Part shown: positions 1 to 9,549 of the stretch, piece after piece
How positions within the stretch are numbered: the stretch's first letter is position 1
How the letters are laid out: every line of letters begins with the position of its first letter
NCBI RefSeq assembly: GCF_001306415.1
Contig: NZ_LDJX01000008.1
Span: 62,001 to 126,000, forward strand
From: Croceitalea dokdonensis DOKDO 023
Lineage (GTDB): Bacteria; Bacteroidota; Bacteroidia; Flavobacteriales; Flavobacteriaceae
Length of the DNA stretch: 64,000 nucleotides
Reading direction: 5' to 3'
The notes under the pieces: generated by a model
What the model saw: the letters and a program-made list of their open reading frames with translations, nothing else
The model's database searches: none
Told to the model about the DNA's origin: nothing
Translations under genes and position numbers: made by a program

Positions 1-174
1 GAGACCAATACCCTCTTTGCTTTTCAAAAAGTTTCTGGCGATGGGGGTTCCCAAGATTTGTCAGATCATCCAATTGTTCAAAAATGGTGGGCCTTTATGG
101 CGGATATTATGGAAACCCATCCAGACAATTCCCCAGTTTCCAAACCGCTAAGCGAAGTTTTTTTTATGGAATGA
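1..174 (+). CDS. rhaM: L-rhamnose mutarotase, C-terminal fragment (cut by window edge)
   Basis: Frame 1 is open from the first base to a TGA at 172-174 and encodes the last 57 residues of a protein. The fragment contains LFAFQKVSGDGGSQDL, KWWAFMADIMETHPDNSPVS and a final EVFFME, which match the conserved C-terminus of L-rhamnose mutarotases (RhaM/YiiL family, normally about 105 residues). This family interconverts alpha and beta L-rhamnopyranose so that the isomerase gets its preferred anomer. The start lies outside the window. It ends 15 bp before the convergent minus-strand gene. It fits with the rhamnose operon at the other end of the window and suggests that rhamnose genes continue to the left. 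Confidence 0.88.
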   Translation, partial: ETNTLFAFQKVSGDGGSQDLSDHPIVQKWWAFMADIMETHPDNSPVSKPLSEVFFME

Positions 175-189
175 TGAATTTGGAATGCC

Positions 190-2661
190 TTACTTTTCCG
201 AATCATCCGTTACCTCAAAGGATTTTATTTCCCGCACAGGAATACCTTCTGCCGTGATGCCCTCAACCATAATGGAATACAGACCGGATACATCACCGGT
301 GTAAAATTTAAGGTTGGTAAACCCTTTTTTATCGACAATTGCATTAGGTTCCCAAAATAAGGTACTCCGGTAGTCCTCTTTTTGGTGCGAGGCCGTCTGA
401 ACTTCATAATCTGGACTATAAAATTCCCTCGTTTTGTAAAACCCCTGCACGATAAAATTAGCAATGTTGGGGAAATACCGGTTTTGGTCGGATGATATGC
501 CCAAAGCCGATTTTGTGTAAATGGCAATGACCCCATTCCCGGCATTGCCAAAAAGCCCGGAGCCAAAGCCTGCTGCATTTCCATCTTTAAGAATATCGAT
601 GACGGCAATTTCGTTAGGGTTGATTTGGGCAAGGTCGCCACGTTCCACTTGGAAGCCATCCAATAAATACATGGGCGGTCCGCCACCACGTATGCTCAAT
701 CCATCCCGCGCTGCCCGCGCCCCTGGAATATTCAACAATAAATCTGCGGGCTGCAAGGCTCCTTTGCCAAAAATGGAATCAGTGTAAATACGTTGGTTGG
801 GCAGCTGATAGCGGGTTAGGCCCTTTAACCTTTTTTCAACCTCTGCCCGTTTTGTCCGTTTTCTAGCTTCTACGGTTACCCCTTCAAGTGTAATGGTGCC
901 AGCATTGAGCTCCATATCTAGCTGTCTTTTTTTGGCGGCCTGCTCCACATATTTTTTTGGTTGGTCTGGTACAATGGCTTCCTGATTTTTGTGGGCGATG
1001 TCACTTACTTCAATTGCCGGGGAACCGTCTTCAACGAATATTTTAAATTGATTTTCTGCCTCGCGCTCAGAAACCGTCATAGGCTCGCTCTGTATCATGC
1101 CTTTTATGGTGTCTTGAAATATGTAGGGGCCAAAAGTGAAGTTTCCCTTATTATCGGTTGCCTTCTTTTCACGAAAAAGGTTTTTTCCCAAAATATTGAA
1201 ACTAACAAACGCCGGTCGCAATTGATATTGGTTTTTAAAGGCTGTGGTGCGCCCCTTGATTACAATTCCTTTTTCTGGTTCAAAACGTTGCGTTTGGGAT
1301 TTGGTGCTATCCGAAAGTTCTTTCCAGACAAAGCGCCGCCACCCATGGGTGAGCATTAGGGCATCCAACAGGTATTTTCTTTTGGTATTTCTTTTTGCAA
1401 AAAAGAAGTGGGCATCGGGAACGGTGCCGCCCAAATCTGAATTGAGCAACAACCAACTTTTTATGGATTCTTTTTGGGATGACCGCAGTCTGGTTTGGTT
1501 GACCACGGCTACGGAAAAGCTGGCGAAGTTTTCTATTTTTCCAACAGATGCCATATCCAAGGTGAGGTCTACCCGTTCCCTTTTTTTGTAAGATGGTAGA
1601 ACACTTCGGATGTCCAATAGGTTGTCATTATTAGGATTATCTATAAAACTTAAGCGTTCGCATACCGGTTCGCCCGTGGCGGTAAACAAGGTAAAGTGGG
1701 CCACTCCATCTTCCAAAGTGGTGGTATTGATTTTTACACTAAAGTTGTTGTCATTGGAGGATTCCATATGGTTTAGGAAGATACGTCCCCTGATATGACC
1801 AATGAGCAGCGTATTTTGTAATCCGCTAGTTAGATTACTTTCCACCCTGATTGTGATATGTTCTTTGGTATTTCGAACATGAAGAACGTACCCTTTTGAC
1901 ATGGGACTCGGCAACGGGTACTTTTTTGGGGTTTTTCCATCCAAAATGGCAAAATAGCGCTTCCCGGATTCAGGTTCATAGGTGAACTTGCCCAGTCCAA
2001 ATTCATAGGTTTCAAATTGTTGGCTAACCGCACCGGCTTGGTCCACAATCCTACCGGAAAAAGCGAGGCCTTTGCCGGTCTTATCCGTAATTTTTACACC
2101 CATGGTATTTTGGAGTCCACTGACCAAATTCCCTCCCTCCGGGAAAAATCTGATATTTATGTTCGTGGTATCCACCCGTACGGCCTGTTTGGGAGTCTGA
2201 TCGCGTTCATTTTTTAGGTTCCAAATGGTAATTGTTTTTGAAAAAGCCAAGGGTTCTGGTTCATTCAACATATAAGCAGTGTAGGCACGTAGCGTATAGC
2301 CGCCCTCTGATATGGTTTGGGGAATATCCAGATTTCCGTGCGCTCCCAAACCGTCAACAAATAATTTCTGTTTCGCAATAAGACTATCTCTTTCATTGAG
2401 CAATTCCAAATACACCACTTTGCTTTTATCGCTAATGCTATGGCTTACTCCATCTAACATATAAATCTTGTACCAAATGGTTTCCCCGGTCACATAGGTA
2501 TCCTTATCCGAATGTATATAGGTCTTTTCTGGGCCTTTATGGGTGATGTAATGCTTTAATCTTTCCGCAATGGGGGGGTTATCCGCATCATTTTGCTGCG
2601 CCACGGCAGTGGTGAAAATTGATAGGGCCAACCCTATTACTAAAGCAATTACACGCTTCAT
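190..2661 (-). CDS. Envelope protein with macroglobulin-like N-terminus and TonB-receptor plug domain, no barrel
   Basis: The 823-residue protein has a Sec signal peptide (MKRVIALVIGLALSIFTTAVAQ). Its N-terminal half shows MG2-like beta-sandwich sequence (YIHSDKDTYVTGETIWYKIY, then GGYTLRAYTAYM). A plug-like domain follows around residues 610-720, with GALQPADLLLNIPGARA, LSIRGGGPPMYLLDGF and INPNEIAVIDILKDGNAAGFG. The chain ends about 100 residues later, so a 22-strand TonB-receptor barrel cannot fit. Such barrel-less plug proteins are common in Flavobacteriia and are usually named only carboxypeptidase-like or plug-domain proteins. A periplasmic or outer-membrane-associated role is inferred and the function is unknown. 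It is divergent from the sulfatase operon across 172 bp. Confidence 0.8.
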   Translation of the reverse strand: MKRVIALVIGLALSIFTTAVAQQNDADNPPIAERLKHYITHKGPEKTYIHSDKDTYVTGETIWYKIYMLDGVSHSISDKSKVVYLELLNERDSLIAKQKLFVDGLGAHGNLDIPQTISEGGYTLRAYTAYMLNEPEPLAFSKTITIWNLKNERDQTPKQAVRVDTTNINIRFFPEGGNLVSGLQNTMGVKITDKTGKGLAFSGRIVDQAGAVSQQFETYEFGLGKFTYEPESGKRYFAILDGKTPKKYPLPSPMSKGYVLHVRNTKEHITIRVESNLTSGLQNTLLIGHIRGRIFLNHMESSNDNNFSVKINTTTLEDGVAHFTLFTATGEPVCERLSFIDNPNNDNLLDIRSVLPSYKKRERVDLTLDMASVGKIENFASFSVAVVNQTRLRSSQKESIKSWLLLNSDLGGTVPDAHFFFAKRNTKRKYLLDALMLTHGWRRFVWKELSDSTKSQTQRFEPEKGIVIKGRTTAFKNQYQLRPAFVSFNILGKNLFREKKATDNKGNFTFGPYIFQDTIKGMIQSEPMTVSEREAENQFKIFVEDGSPAIEVSDIAHKNQEAIVPDQPKKYVEQAAKKRQLDMELNAGTITLEGVTVEARKRTKRAEVEKRLKGLTRYQLPNQRIYTDSIFGKGALQPADLLLNIPGARAARDGLSIRGGGPPMYLLDGFQVERGDLAQINPNEIAVIDILKDGNAAGFGSGLFGNAGNGVIAIYTKSALGISSDQNRYFPNIANFIVQGFYKTREFYSPDYEVQTASHQKEDYRSTLFWEPNAIVDKKGFTNLKFYTGDVSGLYSIMVEGITAEGIPVREIKSFEVTDDSEK

Positions 2662-2687
2662 GAACCCATTGGTTTTTTACTTCATTT

Positions 2688-2695
2688 CAAAAGTA
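2688..2695 (-). promoter_or_regulatory. Possible -7 element for the plug-domain gene
   Basis: Read on the minus strand this is TACTTTTG, an exact fit to the Bacteroidota -7 consensus TAnnTTTG, 27 bp upstream of the start codon at 2661. An ATTG at 2713-2716 could serve as the -33 element, but the 17-nt gap is shorter than the usual 19-21. Confidence 0.35.
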
Positions 2696-2833
2696 TACTT
2701 AAATTCAACCATCAATAATTGTACCTAAGGCGTTGCATTTGCCAATTATCACAAAACAGTACGGTACAGGATATGAATCTACGCATTACTTTTTATCATT
2801 GAGGCAATTGAATTAAGAACGAACAATTACCGC

Positions 2834-4753
2834 ATGCGAAGAAGAAGTTTTACCCAACTTTCCGTTTTGGCCAGTATGGGCCTTTTAGTCCCCATGCACG
2901 CCTGCAAGGAGAATAAAAACCCAACGGATACTGCCGAACCGGAAACTTCATCTTTTGAAGCATTATCCGCTGAATTATTGGCAGAATGGTGTGATGCTAT
3001 GCTGGCTACCCAAATAGATAAACCTGAAGATCCAACATTGCACGGTGCCTTGTTTTGTGATGCCTGCAACAGGATACATGGTAGATGTATGGATGCGGTG
3101 TATCCGTTTTTGTACATGGCAGATACCACCGGCGAGCAAAAATATGTAGATGCCGCAATCAACGTAATGGAGTGGTCTAAAAACGTATCAAAACCGGATG
3201 GTAGTTGGACGGTGGTTCCCAATCCTAAGACGTGGGCGGGCATCACGGTTTTTGGAGCCATTGCCTTAGGGGAGGCCTTACATCACCATGGCCATATTTT
3301 ACCCGAAGAAATTAAAGTGGAGTGGACGGAGCGCTTAAAAAAGGCCGCTGAGTTTGTACATAAAAATTTTAATATCGATTACAGCCATACCAACTATCCC
3401 ATCACCGCCGTATACGGATTGCATCTTTGGGGGGAACTATTTGATAATGAGGCCTACAAAGCACACGCTAGGCAATTGGCAGATGAATTTCCCAGTCGAC
3501 TTACGCAGCCCAACCATATTATTTTTGGAGAGAACAAACCAGCTACTGAACCCAGCGAAAAGGGCCTGCTTCCTGTTGATTTAGGATACAATGTGGAAGA
3601 GACCCTCAACGGCATAGCCCTGTATGCAGTGGCGGTGAAAGATGATGAACTTTTGGCACTGGTGGAAAAATCGATGGAAAGCCATTTAGAGTTTATGTTG
3701 CCCGATGGCGCTTGGGACAATAGTTGGGGTACACGACAGAACAAGTGGAGTTATTGGGGCAGCAGGACCACAGATGGTTGCCAACCCGCTTTTTCGCTGA
3801 TGGCAGATAGAAATGAGGCCTTTGGAACGGCAGCGTATTTAAGTACGGAACTATTGCAACGTTGTACGGTCGACGGGCTTTTGGCAGGTGGCCTGCACTA
3901 TGAAAAACACGGTGTTCTGCCATGTTTACATCATACGTTTGCCCACGCCAAATCGCTTGCCTTTGTATTGGACAATAGTGAGCAACTTCCAGAAATCACC
4001 AAATCGAAACCAGTACCCCGTAGTTTGGAATATGGCATCAAGCATTTTGAGGACCTTGCGGTTTGGTTGGTGTCCACTGGTCCATGGCGGGGCACGGTTT
4101 CGGCCAATGATGTGGTCTTTAAAAAACCCTTGTCACAGGCCGCTACAGGAGGTTCCCTTGCCGTGCTTTGGCACGAAAAAGTAGGGCCTTTGTTTACGGC
4201 GAGTATGGCAGAATACCTTTTGGTGGAACCCTACAACCAACAACCGCAACCCAATGGTGAAGACTTTGCATTGACCCCCAGAATGGAAGTATTTAAAAAA
4301 GACCAATGGTATACCAATTTGTATGACCTAAAAGCCGACGTTTTGGCAAGTGATGCCCCAGGAAAGTCAGTTGTCAGCGTAAAAACACAGCTCACCAATA
4401 AAGAACAAAAAAAACTAGCTGATGCCCAATTCTATCTTACCTATAGCTTTGAAAAGGAGACCATGAAAATCAGCACCATGAGTACCAGTTGGAATGAGGA
4501 AATGGCCCTTGTCTCGTTGGTGCTTCCCTTAATATCCCCAAACCATGAAAAAGTGACCCAAGTTTCGGAGGAACAAATAGAGATAGAAAAAGAAGGGGGC
4601 ACTGTCGTTGTTTCAGCCAACGCTCCAATGAGCATAAAAAAGACCAAAAGAAATAGGATATTCAATATGGTGCCCGGTATGGAAGCCATACCCATTACCA
4701 TTGACTTTACCGGAGCCATCGAGAAGGTGGTCTGTACCATTTCCGTGCGCTAA
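2834..4753 (+). CDS. Secreted lipoprotein enzyme of unrecognised family, toroid plus beta-sandwich type (putative polysaccharide lyase or hydrolase)
   Basis: 639 residues. The N-terminus [18 protein letters not shown] is twin-arginine-like and is followed by a lipobox ending at a Cys near residue 24 (VPMHAC), so a Tat-exported lipoprotein is likely. Residues about 45-400 are helical with repeated aromatic stretches ([54 protein letters not shown]), as in (alpha/alpha) toroid enzymes. Residues about 420-639 look like an all-beta domain of the kind found in heparinase II/III-like lyases. I cannot place it in a named PL or GH family. As first gene of an operon with two sulfatases it probably processes a sulfated, uronate-containing glycan. 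Candidate residues are the HHxxxH cluster near 360 and the Trp/Tyr-rich segment near 305. Confidence 0.75.
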   Translation: MRRRSFTQLSVLASMGLLVPMHACKENKNPTDTAEPETSSFEALSAELLAEWCDAMLATQIDKPEDPTLHGALFCDACNRIHGRCMDAVYPFLYMADTTGEQKYVDAAINVMEWSKNVSKPDGSWTVVPNPKTWAGITVFGAIALGEALHHHGHILPEEIKVEWTERLKKAAEFVHKNFNIDYSHTNYPITAVYGLHLWGELFDNEAYKAHARQLADEFPSRLTQPNHIIFGENKPATEPSEKGLLPVDLGYNVEETLNGIALYAVAVKDDELLALVEKSMESHLEFMLPDGAWDNSWGTRQNKWSYWGSRTTDGCQPAFSLMADRNEAFGTAAYLSTELLQRCTVDGLLAGGLHYEKHGVLPCLHHTFAHAKSLAFVLDNSEQLPEITKSKPVPRSLEYGIKHFEDLAVWLVSTGPWRGTVSANDVVFKKPLSQAATGGSLAVLWHEKVGPLFTASMAEYLLVEPYNQQPQPNGEDFALTPRMEVFKKDQWYTNLYDLKADVLASDAPGKSVVSVKTQLTNKEQKKLADAQFYLTYSFEKETMKISTMSTSWNEEMALVSLVLPLISPNHEKVTQVSEEQIEIEKEGGTVVVSANAPMSIKKTKRNRIFNMVPGMEAIPITIDFTGAIEKVVCTISVR

Positions 4754-4812
4754 GCTTGGGCTTGCCTGAAAGAGCAGGACGGTTCTGCAGTTTTATAGTT
4801 GTAAACTTGAAA

Positions 4813-6267
4813 ATGAACAATCGGTTTAAGAAATCCATAGGAAATGAATTCGATGCGAAGCGATGGATACCACTGATTCCACTGCTATTTTTGGCGGTTA
4901 TCGCAGTTTCCCAAAACGCGAATACCGAACAAAAACCCAATATACTTTTTATAGCCGTTGATGACCTTAGACCGGAATTGAATGTGTACGGGGCCAACCA
5001 CATTCAATCTCCCAATTTGGATAAATTGGGGGCAGAAAGCATGGTATTTGAGCGGGCGTATTGCAATATTCCAGTCTGTGGTGCCTCAAGGGCGAGTATT
5101 ATGACAGGGCTTCGGCCTACTTGGAATCGCTTTATAGACTATAAAACCCGCAAAGATGAGGAAGCCTCTTCGGTTCCTTCGCTCCCCTATACTTTTAAAA
5201 AATCGGGCTACAAAACGGTATCTATCGGTAAAGTTTACCATAATAGGAATGACGACAAAAAGGCATGGGATTACATTTGGCATCCGGGCTTTGAAAATAG
5301 GGGCTATGTCCTACCTAAAAACATCAAGTACAATCAAAAAGGGGACAACGGGCCGGCCTATGAAATGGCAGACGTATTGGATACGGCTTATGCCGATGGC
5401 AAAATTGCCAACAAGGCCATCGCCGATATCAATGAGCTGAGCAAAAGCAATCAACCCTTCTTTTTGGCAGTAGGCTTTATGAAACCCCATTTGCCCTTTA
5501 CAGCACCTAAAAAGTACTGGGATTTATACGATAGCAACGACATCCAATTGCCCAAAAATTTTAGCCAACCTGAATCCACACCTTCAAAAGCGTTTCATAG
5601 TTATGGCGAACTAAGACAATATCAAGATATCCCCAAAAGGAAAGAGGGCGATGTGGATGAAGAACAGGCAAAAACCCTCATTCATGGCTATTATGCCGCT
5701 GTGAGTTATGTGGATGCGCAGATTGGTCGTGTATTACAAGAACTTGATAGGCTCGGTCTTTCCGAAAATACCATCGTCGTTCTTTGGGGCGACCATGGCT
5801 GGAACTTGGGCAACCATAAAATTTGGTGCAAGCACAGCACGTTTGAATCCTCGCTCAGGACACCACTATTCTTAAAAGTTCCGGGTAAAACCGAGGGTCA
5901 GCATAGTAAGGACATTGCCGAGTTTATCGATATCTATCCCACTTTATGTGACTTGACCAAGATTGAAAAACCAAAACATTTAGATGGGATTAGTCTGAAG
6001 CCAATACTGGAAGGAAAGCGTTCCGATAAGGATTATGCCGTGTCCAAATTTAAAGATGCCGTCGCCTTGATAAAGGGCGATTTGTTCTACACGGAATGGC
6101 TTAATGAAAAGGGAGAAATCCAAGAACGAATGCTGTTTGACCATAGTACTGACCCGTGGGAATTGGAGAACCTTGCGGAACAGGCTTCCCATAAGGCTAC
6201 GGTAAAACAACTTTCAAAAGAGTTAAGGGAAAAATGGGGTGATGAATTTTACAAGGAGGTCGAATAG
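4813..6267 (+). CDS. Exported sulfatase, iduronate-2-sulfatase-like (S1 family)
   Basis: Starting at the ATG at 4813 gives 484 residues with a hydrophobic export segment ([17 protein letters not shown]) just before the mature domain. The upstream TTG at 4756 would add 19 implausible residues. [17 protein letters not shown] carries the metal-binding Asp pair. The formylglycine motif is C-G-A-S-R with Cys at about residue 89, needing maturation by a sulfatase-modifying enzyme not present in this window. [17 protein letters not shown] supplies the second metal and sulfate-binding set. DDLRP with N-x-YG-x-x-x-x-x-SPNLD is typical of iduronate-2-sulfatase-like S1 enzymes. The substrate is inferred to be a sulfated uronic or rhamnose residue. 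It lies 59 bp after the upstream gene and 3 bp before the next sulfatase. Confidence 0.92.
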   Translation: MNNRFKKSIGNEFDAKRWIPLIPLLFLAVIAVSQNANTEQKPNILFIAVDDLRPELNVYGANHIQSPNLDKLGAESMVFERAYCNIPVCGASRASIMTGLRPTWNRFIDYKTRKDEEASSVPSLPYTFKKSGYKTVSIGKVYHNRNDDKKAWDYIWHPGFENRGYVLPKNIKYNQKGDNGPAYEMADVLDTAYADGKIANKAIADINELSKSNQPFFLAVGFMKPHLPFTAPKKYWDLYDSNDIQLPKNFSQPESTPSKAFHSYGELRQYQDIPKRKEGDVDEEQAKTLIHGYYAAVSYVDAQIGRVLQELDRLGLSENTIVVLWGDHGWNLGNHKIWCKHSTFESSLRTPLFLKVPGKTEGQHSKDIAEFIDIYPTLCDLTKIEKPKHLDGISLKPILEGKRSDKDYAVSKFKDAVALIKGDLFYTEWLNEKGEIQERMLFDHSTDPWELENLAEQASHKATVKQLSKELREKWGDEFYKEVE

Positions 6268-6270
6268 CAC

Positions 6271-7773
6271 ATGACTAGCGAGATTGAACATATAAAGAGT
6301 CTTTTCTGTATTTCGTGTCGATGCGCGGTGTTGATTTCATTATTCATATTCATATCAAGTTGTCAGCATCAGAAGAAAAATCAAGAGACTGCCGAGAAAA
6401 CCGAGGCTATTGATGTCCCTAAAGAACTACCCAATATTGTTTTCTATTTGGCCGATGACCAAGATGTGTATGATTACGGTTGTTATGGCAACGATAAGGT
6501 ACACACCCCAGCAGTCGATAAATTGGCACAGGAGGGGATGCTCTTTGAAAATGCGTTTACGGGCCAAGCCATTTGCGCCCCTAGCCGTTCGCAATTGTTC
6601 ACGGGTAAATATCCGCTTAGAAACGGGTGCTTTGTCAACCATACTTCTACTTACGATGCTATTGAAAGTGTGACCAGTTATTTGGGGGCGTTGGGTTTTG
6701 ATGTGGTGCTTGCAGGAAAAAGTCACGTAAAACCATCCAGTGTTTATCAATGGGACAAAGAATGGAAACCCGTTGAAAAAGAAGGAAGTCCGCGCGATTA
6801 TATTCCTATGGATAGTATAGCTTCCTACATGGCAAACGCTAAGAAGCCCTTTTGTATGTTCATTGCATCAATGTTTCCCCACGGGAAATATTTTGATGTA
6901 CCACCGAAGAATGCTGAAGACCTCCAATTTTATCCTTTCGATGAAGCCAAAAAAACAGATGAAGCCTACAGAAAAAAGAGGTCTGGCTACTACCGAAGCA
7001 TAGCGGAAGACAATACGCAATTGGAGTTTGTGCTGGAGCAAGTAGATGAACACCTGAGCGACGATACCTTATTTATTTATAGTGCCGACCATGGCGTTTC
7101 TGGAAAGTTTACCGTCTATGACCGTGGCCTAAAGGTTCCCTTTATTGCTAGGTGGCCTGGTGTCATCAAATCTGGAACGCGTTCAAAAGCCTTGGTTCAT
7201 TATACGGATGTATTGCCCACGCTTATGGAGATTGCTGGTGCAACATCCAAAACTGATTTTGACGGAAAAAGTTTTCTGCCAATTTTAAAGGGAAGTCAAG
7301 AAGAAATCCATGAGTGCGTGTACGGGGTGCAGACCAATCAAGGGATTTTGTCCGCTGCGATTTTTCCTGCTCGAATGATTCGCGACAAAAAGTACAAATA
7401 CATCAGAAACTTTAATTCGGTCGAAGTGATGGAGCAGAACTTCACGGATAATCCATATGTGAATGCCTTTATTGAGATTGGGGCCAAAAAATTTAAGGAT
7501 AGTCCGTTTGAAGAACTCTATGATATTCAGAACGACCCATTTGAAACCAATAATTTGGCGAAGAATCCCAAGTTTCAAACAGAAAAACAAAGACTCTCCC
7601 AAGATTTACTAAAATGGATGGAAACCCAAGACGATATCCTTTCAGAACACTCGGGGATGCCATTGATAAAGACAAAACGATTTGATTTGGACAAGGACCG
7701 GGAAACTTTGAGAGTTCCCGATAGTCTACAAAACGTACTAAAGAAAGAGGATTACACCGTTTTTAAAAGTTAA
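6271..7773 (+). CDS. Sulfatase lipoprotein (S1 family, canonical CAPSR motif)
   Basis: 500 residues. The N-terminal hydrophobic segment ends in a lipobox (IFISSCQ), so it should be a periplasmic or surface lipoprotein. PNIVFYLADDQDVYDYGCYG is the N-terminal metal-binding region. ICAPSRSQLFTGKYP is the canonical sulfatase signature with the formylglycine Cys at about residue 102. SADHGVSGKFTVYDRGLKVPF is the C-terminal catalytic part. Overall spacing is similar to sulfamidase/heparan-N-sulfatase-like S1 enzymes, but the substrate cannot be read from the sequence. Tight linkage to a different sulfatase suggests removal of two differently placed sulfates from one glycan. Confidence 0.92.
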   Translation: MTSEIEHIKSLFCISCRCAVLISLFIFISSCQHQKKNQETAEKTEAIDVPKELPNIVFYLADDQDVYDYGCYGNDKVHTPAVDKLAQEGMLFENAFTGQAICAPSRSQLFTGKYPLRNGCFVNHTSTYDAIESVTSYLGALGFDVVLAGKSHVKPSSVYQWDKEWKPVEKEGSPRDYIPMDSIASYMANAKKPFCMFIASMFPHGKYFDVPPKNAEDLQFYPFDEAKKTDEAYRKKRSGYYRSIAEDNTQLEFVLEQVDEHLSDDTLFIYSADHGVSGKFTVYDRGLKVPFIARWPGVIKSGTRSKALVHYTDVLPTLMEIAGATSKTDFDGKSFLPILKGSQEEIHECVYGVQTNQGILSAAIFPARMIRDKKYKYIRNFNSVEVMEQNFTDNPYVNAFIEIGAKKFKDSPFEELYDIQNDPFETNNLAKNPKFQTEKQRLSQDLLKWMETQDDILSEHSGMPLIKTKRFDLDKDRETLRVPDSLQNVLKKEDYTVFKS

Positions 7774-7833
7774 AATACAATCAGAATAAACAGGAAAATT
7801 AATCACAATTAATACAAATAAGAAAATCAAAGC

Positions 7834-8895
7834 ATGAGTAAAACATATAAAATAGCAGTGGTCAATGGAGATGGCATCGGTAACGAAATAGTGCCAGCAG
7901 GGGTTTCCATTATTAAGGAGGTTGCCAAAAAGTACAATTTTGAGGTAGAGACCGAAGACTTTTCTTGGGGTGCCGGACATTACGTAAAGCACGGCGAGTT
8001 CATGCCGGAAAACGGTATCGAGACCCTTAAAAAATTTGACGCTATCTATTTTGGTGCCGTCGGTCTTCCTGAGGTAGACGATACCCTTCCAGCCAGAGAC
8101 TATACATTTAAAGTCCGTACGGAGTTGCATCAGTATGTCAACTATCGCCCGGTAAAATTATTCTCAGGAGTGCAAAGTCCGCTACGTGATAAAACCAAAG
8201 CCGATATCGATTTTATCATCCTAAGGGAAAATAACGAAGGAGAATTTGTACAAAACGGTAAAATCTTCTATCCCGATACGCCCAACGGCTGTGCTGTAGA
8301 TACCAGTATGGTTACACGTTTAGGCGTGGAGCGCATTGCACATTATGCCTTTAAATTGGCACGTACCCGAGGTAAAAAAGTGACCAACGTTACCAAATCC
8401 AACACCTTAATTTATAGCCTTGGCTTTTGGGACAAGGTGATGCAAGAGGTGGCGGACCAATACCCAGATGTGGAATACAGTAAAATGTATGTAGATAATG
8501 CTTCGGCCAGTTTTGTGTTGAAACCTGAGGTTTTTGATGTGATTGTGACCACAAATATGATTGGGGATATCCTTTCTGATTTGGGAGGTGCCATCATGGG
8601 CAGTTTGGGCCTTGGCGGAAGCGGAAACATCAATCCAGAAAAAGACTTTCCGTCCATGTTTGAGCCCATTCATGGTTCAGCTCCTGACATTGCAGGACAG
8701 AACATTGCCAACCCTATCGGCCAAATTTGGTCGGCAGCTATTATGTTGGAGCATTTGGGAGAAAAAGCCGCTGCGGATAATATCGTTGAAGCCATAGAAC
8801 ATGCCACGACAGGGGGCGATTTGACCAAGGATTTAAAAGGCAACGCGTCTACATCTGAAATTGCAGAACGCATCAGTTCCTTCATCAATAGTTAG
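7834..8895 (+). CDS. Tartrate/D-malate/isopropylmalate-type beta-decarboxylating dehydrogenase
   Basis: 353 residues spanning a complete PF00180 domain. Visible motifs are GDGIGNEIVPAG at the N-terminus, LRENNEGEF, VTKSNTLIYSLGFWDKV, VDNASASFVLKPEVFDVIVTTNMIGDILSDLG with the Asp metal ligands, and EPIHGSAPDIAG for cofactor binding. The ENNEGEF and TKSN segments resemble tartrate dehydrogenase/D-malate dehydrogenase rather than LeuB or Icd, and no leuCD genes are nearby. Family members oxidise a 2-hydroxy acid with NAD and Mn/Mg and often decarboxylate. Its place between sulfatases and a DUF1537 kinase suggests it acts on a C4 (phospho)acid sugar. The exact substrate is not determinable here. 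Confidence 0.85.
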   Translation: MSKTYKIAVVNGDGIGNEIVPAGVSIIKEVAKKYNFEVETEDFSWGAGHYVKHGEFMPENGIETLKKFDAIYFGAVGLPEVDDTLPARDYTFKVRTELHQYVNYRPVKLFSGVQSPLRDKTKADIDFIILRENNEGEFVQNGKIFYPDTPNGCAVDTSMVTRLGVERIAHYAFKLARTRGKKVTNVTKSNTLIYSLGFWDKVMQEVADQYPDVEYSKMYVDNASASFVLKPEVFDVIVTTNMIGDILSDLGGAIMGSLGLGGSGNINPEKDFPSMFEPIHGSAPDIAGQNIANPIGQIWSAAIMLEHLGEKAAADNIVEAIEHATTGGDLTKDLKGNASTSEIAERISSFINS

Positions 8896-8900
8896 TTTTT

Positions 8901-9545
8901 ATGGAAGGCTTTGGGGACAAAAAAATCATTGATTTAACACTGACCTTGACCAATGAGATGAACGGGGTGTCCATCACCGAGGCCCGGAATTTGGCCAAAG
9001 ATGGATGGAACGCCAGTACGCTGGAATTGTATTCCCATGTTGGCACCCATATGGATGCCCCTTTGCATTTTGAGGTCAACTCCCAAAGTATTGATGAAAT
9101 TCCGGTTGCGCGGTTTATTTCCAAAGCTTGGGTGGTGGATTTGTCCCATATTGGTCCTAGCGGATTAATCACCGTGGCCGATATGGCACCCATCGCAGCT
9201 ACCATTCAGAAGGGTGAAAGTGTCATTTTGCAGACCGGGTGGAGCAAGAAAGTAGGGACCAAAGGTTATCGTGACGAATTGCCCAGAATCAGCAAAGAGT
9301 TGGCTTTATGGTTGGGCGAAAAAGGGGTAGGCCTCTTGGGCGTGGAACCTCCATCCGTAGCTGATGTGAATAATATTGATGAAGTGACCGAAATCCACAC
9401 TATCCTCATGAAAAATGATATTTTGATTGTGGAGGGCCTTACCAATTTGGACCAATTAAGCAAGTCACAAGTAACCTTAATAGCTACACCGTTAAAGATT
9501 TTACGGGGTGATGGTGCACCGGCCAGGGTATTGGCTTTGGAATAG
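8901..9545 (+). CDS. Cyclase-family metal hydrolase (kynurenine formamidase-like)
   Basis: 214 residues, complete PF04199-type protein. The signature H-V-G-T-H-M-D-A-P-L-H lies near residues 45-56 and is the metal-binding HxGTHxDxPxH motif of the family. A second conserved stretch is LLGVEPPSVAD near residue 148. Family members hydrolyse amides or lactone-like esters, and many are found in catabolic operons with unknown substrates. Five bp separate it from the upstream dehydrogenase and 4 bp from the DUF1537 kinase. A role in opening a sugar-acid lactone or cleaving a conjugate is inferred from context only; tryptophan catabolism is unlikely given the neighbours. Confidence 0.85.
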   Translation: MEGFGDKKIIDLTLTLTNEMNGVSITEARNLAKDGWNASTLELYSHVGTHMDAPLHFEVNSQSIDEIPVARFISKAWVVDLSHIGPSGLITVADMAPIAATIQKGESVILQTGWSKKVGTKGYRDELPRISKELALWLGEKGVGLLGVEPPSVADVNNIDEVTEIHTILMKNDILIVEGLTNLDQLSKSQVTLIATPLKILRGDGAPARVLALE

Positions 9546-9549
9546 AACT

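Noticed and set aside
4756-4812. TTG start for the first sulfatase
   Set aside because: It would put 19 polar residues ahead of the export signal; the ATG at 4813 is better.
4441-5003. Two overlapping minus-strand frames at the end of the toroid gene and start of the first sulfatase
   Set aside because: Both are shadows of the plus-strand genes and break the operon layout.
9508-9549. Upstream ATG for the DUF1537 kinase
   Set aside because: It overlaps the cyclase gene in another frame and adds residues with no family similarity; the ATG at 9550 gives the normal start.
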